Of a DNA stretch of 7,293 nt, positions 5,558-7,293 are shown piece by piece. Where the stretch lies: the NCBI GenBank assembly GCA_964393335.1, contig CAYMTN010000252.1:1-7293 (forward strand), in the 5' to 3' direction. A program made the position numbers and the translations under genes. Positions within the stretch are counted from its first letter, which is position 1. Each line of letters begins with the position of its first letter. The notes under the pieces are model-generated. The model was not told the DNA's origin and did not search any database. It saw nothing but the letters and a program-made list of their open reading frames with translations. Source of the stretch: CAYMTN01 sp964393335 (GTDB lineage: Bacteria > Chloroflexota > Anaerolineae > Aggregatilineales > Aggregatilineaceae).

Positions 5558-6430
5558 ATGGCGACAATAGCGAGTCTCACCAAACCGGGCGAACGCGCTG
5601 AACGCAATCGCAGAGCGATCATGAGATTCATCAAGTACGGTGCGCTGACCGCCTTCACGCTGCTGTGGCTGCTGCCGGTCTTTGCGTCGCTGGTCACGTC
5701 CTTCCGCACGATGGACGACATCTCGATTCACGGTTTTTGGAGCATACCGACCGTCATGTCACTCGACAAGTTTCAAGAAGCGTGGAAGCAGGCGCACATC
5801 CGCCAATACCTGCTAAACAGCTTCATCATCACAGTTCCGTCATTGGTCGGGATGTTGTTTCTGTCGTCGCTGACGTCGTATGCGCTGGCGCGTTTCCGGT
5901 TTCGGGGCAACCTGTTTTTTTATTTTATGTACGTGGCCGGTATGATGCTGCCCTTCCAAATTTTGCTGCTGCCGGTCTTCCGGTTGGTGAACAAAATCGG
6001 CCTGTATGACACCTACGGCGCGTTGATCTTGATTCACACCGCCTTCCAGCTTGGTTTTTGTACGTTCGTGATGCGTAACTTTATGCGCACCGTGCCAGAA
6101 GAAATCCTGGACGCGGCGCGCGTGGACGGCTGCGGCGAGTTCCGCATCTACTGGCAGATCATGTTGCCGCTCAGCCTGCCCTCACTGGCGGCGCTCGCTA
6201 CGCTTGAATTCACCTGGGTGTTCAACGATTTCCTGTGGGCGTTGATCCTGCTGCAATCGGATGCGCTACGCCCCGTAACGGCAGGGTTGGCGACGCTTCA
6301 GGGCCAATATGTCACCGATTGGCCACTGATCACGGCGGGGGCGCTGCTGGCGACGCTGCCTACGATCTTTGTATTTGTTTTTTTGCAGCGGTATTTCATC
6401 CAGGGCCTGACACTCGGATCGGGGAAATAG
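5558..6430 (+). CDS. Sugar ABC transporter permease, second subunit (MalG/UgpE-like)
   Basis: A 290-residue inner-membrane protein of normal length for a CUT1 second permease, and the heterodimer partner of the preceding gene's product. After a basic cytoplasmic start, hydrophobic segments lie near 26-48, 86-108, 118-140, 152-172, 205-222 and 256-278. Family motifs are present: WLLPVFASLVTSFRTMDD (37-54), LLNSFIITVPS (85-95), LTSYALARFRFRG (105-117), and a canonical EAA loop at 181-204 (EEILDAARVDGCGEFR..WQIMLPL) for contact with the ATPase. It ends with the usual FLQRYFIQGLTLGSGK (275-290). It begins 9 bases after the first permease and is the last gene of the operon. No nucleotide-binding subunit follows, so the ATPase must be encoded elsewhere. 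Confidence 0.95.
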   Translation: MATIASLTKPGERAERNRRAIMRFIKYGALTAFTLLWLLPVFASLVTSFRTMDDISIHGFWSIPTVMSLDKFQEAWKQAHIRQYLLNSFIITVPSLVGMLFLSSLTSYALARFRFRGNLFFYFMYVAGMMLPFQILLLPVFRLVNKIGLYDTYGALILIHTAFQLGFCTFVMRNFMRTVPEEILDAARVDGCGEFRIYWQIMLPLSLPSLAALATLEFTWVFNDFLWALILLQSDALRPVTAGLATLQGQYVTDWPLITAGALLATLPTIFVFVFLQRYFIQGLTLGSGK

Positions 6431-6639
6431 GGAGCATTCGACAGGCCGGCCATGTTGAGCAACAGTTGTCCGGCACCTTTGTTGATTCTTCGCTCAAACA
6501 GCTCATTGATGGTCATGCCGCCAGCGCCCGCCGTTGGTGATGGCGCGGTTCCCGGACCGGACTCCATGCCGGTTTCTAGCGGTGATTCGGTGTGCTTCGT
6601 CAGCCGCAGATCGTCGATCCAGATCGTCCCGCCGCCCCT
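6431..6639 (-). pseudogene. Possible remnant of a carbohydrate-binding-module gene end
   Basis: Between the last permease and the right-hand terminator the minus strand has an open frame from 6639 that reads GGGTIWIDDLRLT and then a low-complexity stretch (GPGTAPSPTAGAGG) and NELFERRINKGAGQLLLN. The motif GTIWIDDLRL is the usual last strand of galactose-binding-like modules in glycoside hydrolases and related secreted proteins (G-T-[VI]-x-[IL]-DD-[IL]-x-L). Directly upstream the frame is closed by a TGA (6642-6640), while the neighbouring frame reads GHGELNLKG, which would suit the preceding strand, so a frameshift is likely. The frame runs on into the permease gene as far as 6298, which is probably chance. 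No start or full domain is visible. I regard it as a decayed fragment; it could equally be chance similarity. Confidence 0.3.
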
Positions 6640-6667
6640 TCAAATTCAGTTCTCCATGACCACACAA

Positions 6668-6699
6668 ACTGCCCTGGAGAGTGGCTGGTCCAGGGCAGT
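6668..6699 (-). terminator. Intrinsic terminator-like hairpin of the right-hand minus-strand gene
   Basis: ACTGCCCTGGA and TCCAGGGCAGT form a perfect 11-bp stem around a 10-base loop. On the minus strand it lies 31 bases after the TGA stop and is followed by TTTGTGTGG, a short T-rich run. It could also stop transcripts arriving from the permease operon on the plus strand. Confidence 0.7.
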
Positions 6700-6730
6700 C
6701 CTATTATCAACTTAACTTGTCATTGAGGCT

Positions 6731-7293
6731 TCACGACCCGATACTCGGCCTGCTTGGTCCAACCGGAACGACAGCCGGTGCTTCGGTCGCTTCGGGTGCG
6801 GCGGTGGGTGGTACCTCAGTCGGAACTGGCATGGCCGTTGGTTCAGGTGTCGGCGTGGGTTCGACGGTCGGCGCTTCAGTCGGCACAACCTCGGTTGGCT
6901 CTTGGGTTGGCACAACCTCGGTCGGAACTGCCGTTGGTTCTGGCGTCGGCACGACGACCGGCACCTCACCCTGCGGCGCGACCACGAACGCGTCGATGGC
7001 GACCATACCGCTGACCGGCACGATGCGCAGCGTATGCAGACCGTCGCCGAGTCCGTTGAGCGCCACCATCGCCCCGAAAGCTGCCTCACCGGCGCTGTCG
7101 ACGGTATACAGAACGGCACCGTCGATCTCAATGCTGAACAGGCCCAGCGCCGGGTGTTTGACGTAGACCACGTCCACGCGCGAACCCGTAAATATCAGGC
7201 TGAGCGTATCCGCCGGGTCGCCACTGCTGAACAGGTACGCACCGCCGCTGGCGAGGTCGCCTGCCGTGAGCGTCCATGCGCCGTTTTGTGTCA
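6731..7293 (-). CDS. Secreted beta-sandwich protein with Pro/Thr/Glu-rich tail (3' end only, runs off the window)
   Basis: The frame is open to the window edge and no start can be chosen; an internal GTG at 7177 lies inside a domain and is not the start. The visible part (about 187 residues) begins with NGAWTLTAGDLASGGAYLFS, then LSLIFTGSRVDVVYVKHPAL, GLFSIEIDGAVLYTVD, GLGDGLHTLRIVPV and GMVAIDAFVV. This is the pattern of a small jelly-roll domain often found beside carbohydrate-active domains (GGxY, lxFtGt.v.vvy, G.f.V.iDG, L..G.HTlri, .iDaf). About 72 residues of linker-like sequence follow, rich in PTEV, PTPEPT and EVVPTEAPT, ending PVGPSRPSIGS. There is no LPxTG motif or C-terminal membrane helix. 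It is convergent with the transporter operon. A role in binding or processing extracellular polysaccharide is inference. The annotated product and full length need the flanking sequence. Confidence 0.8.
   Translation of the reverse strand, partial: TQNGAWTLTAGDLASGGAYLFSSGDPADTLSLIFTGSRVDVVYVKHPALGLFSIEIDGAVLYTVDSAGEAAFGAMVALNGLGDGLHTLRIVPVSGMVAIDAFVVAPQGEVPVVVPTPEPTAVPTEVVPTQEPTEVVPTEAPTVEPTPTPEPTAMPVPTEVPPTAAPEATEAPAVVPVGPSRPSIGS
6734..6949 (-). repeat. Degenerate repeat encoding the Pro/Thr/Glu tail
   Basis: The 72 C-terminal codons are built from imperfect units such as PTEVVPT, PTPEPTA and PTEAPT. The DNA shows it directly: GGCACAACCTCGGT occurs at 6882-6895 and again at 6909-6922, offset by 27 bases (nine codons). 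Such tracts vary in length by slippage and probably form an extended, disordered linker or cell-wall spacer. Confidence 0.7.

Noticed and set aside
4733..5731. Long minus-strand open frame of 332 codons across both permeases
   Set aside because: It is Arg/His/Gln-rich with no domain pattern and lies opposite well-conserved permease sequence; a compositional shadow.
6681..7166. Plus-strand Gly/Ser/Val/Thr-rich open frame resembling a repeat protein
   Set aside because: It is the antisense of the Pro/Thr/Glu repeat. The minus-strand reading joins a recognisable beta-sandwich domain and ends at a stop followed by a terminator.

Overview
The window most resembles a member of the Chloroflexota (Anaerolineae-like). 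This is inference. It rests on a secreted protein ending in a long Pro/Thr/Glu-rich tail, a CUT1-type sugar ABC transporter whose first permease carries extra N-terminal membrane helices, a solute-binding protein whose signal peptide has no lipobox cysteine, GTG starts, and mixed IS debris. No rRNA, tRNA or universal marker is present to confirm it.

Left part (1-1427), a graveyard of mobile DNA. A decayed 5' fragment of an IS982-family transposase (about 178-366) runs abruptly into the last 32 codons of a gene whose body is missing (367-465), followed by a terminator-like hairpin (480-521). Next comes an ISAs1-family transposase on the minus strand (549-1344), broken by a frameshift and a nonsense codon and missing its C-terminal third.

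Central part (1428-6430), an intact sugar-uptake locus on the plus strand. It starts with a good sigma-70-type promoter (TTGACA, 17 bp, TATTCT) and two near-identical 18-bp palindromes, then a LacI-family regulator (1573-2580). A third half-conserved operator-like site precedes a secreted solute-binding protein (2751-4031), which is followed by two hairpins and two permeases (4151-5548 and 5558-6430). The binding protein captures a sugar or oligosaccharide outside the membrane and passes it to the permease pair. The ATPase that would power import is not in the window, as is common when a shared MalK/MsmX-type ATPase serves several CUT1 systems. The regulator probably represses its own promoter and perhaps the transporter, and is released by the sugar.

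Right part (6431-7293). A degraded minus-strand stretch retains a short motif typical of the end of galactose-binding-like carbohydrate-binding modules. Beyond it lie a terminator and the 3' end of a convergent minus-strand gene for a secreted beta-sandwich protein with a Pro/Thr/Glu-rich tail, open at the window edge. Its last 32 residues match the orphan tail at 367-465 at 21 of 32 positions, including the shared ending PVGPSRPxIGS. The transporter locus is therefore flanked by two inverted remnants of one family of secreted proteins. That paralogy and the paired operators are the most interesting signals; I see no convincing undescribed defence or mobile system.
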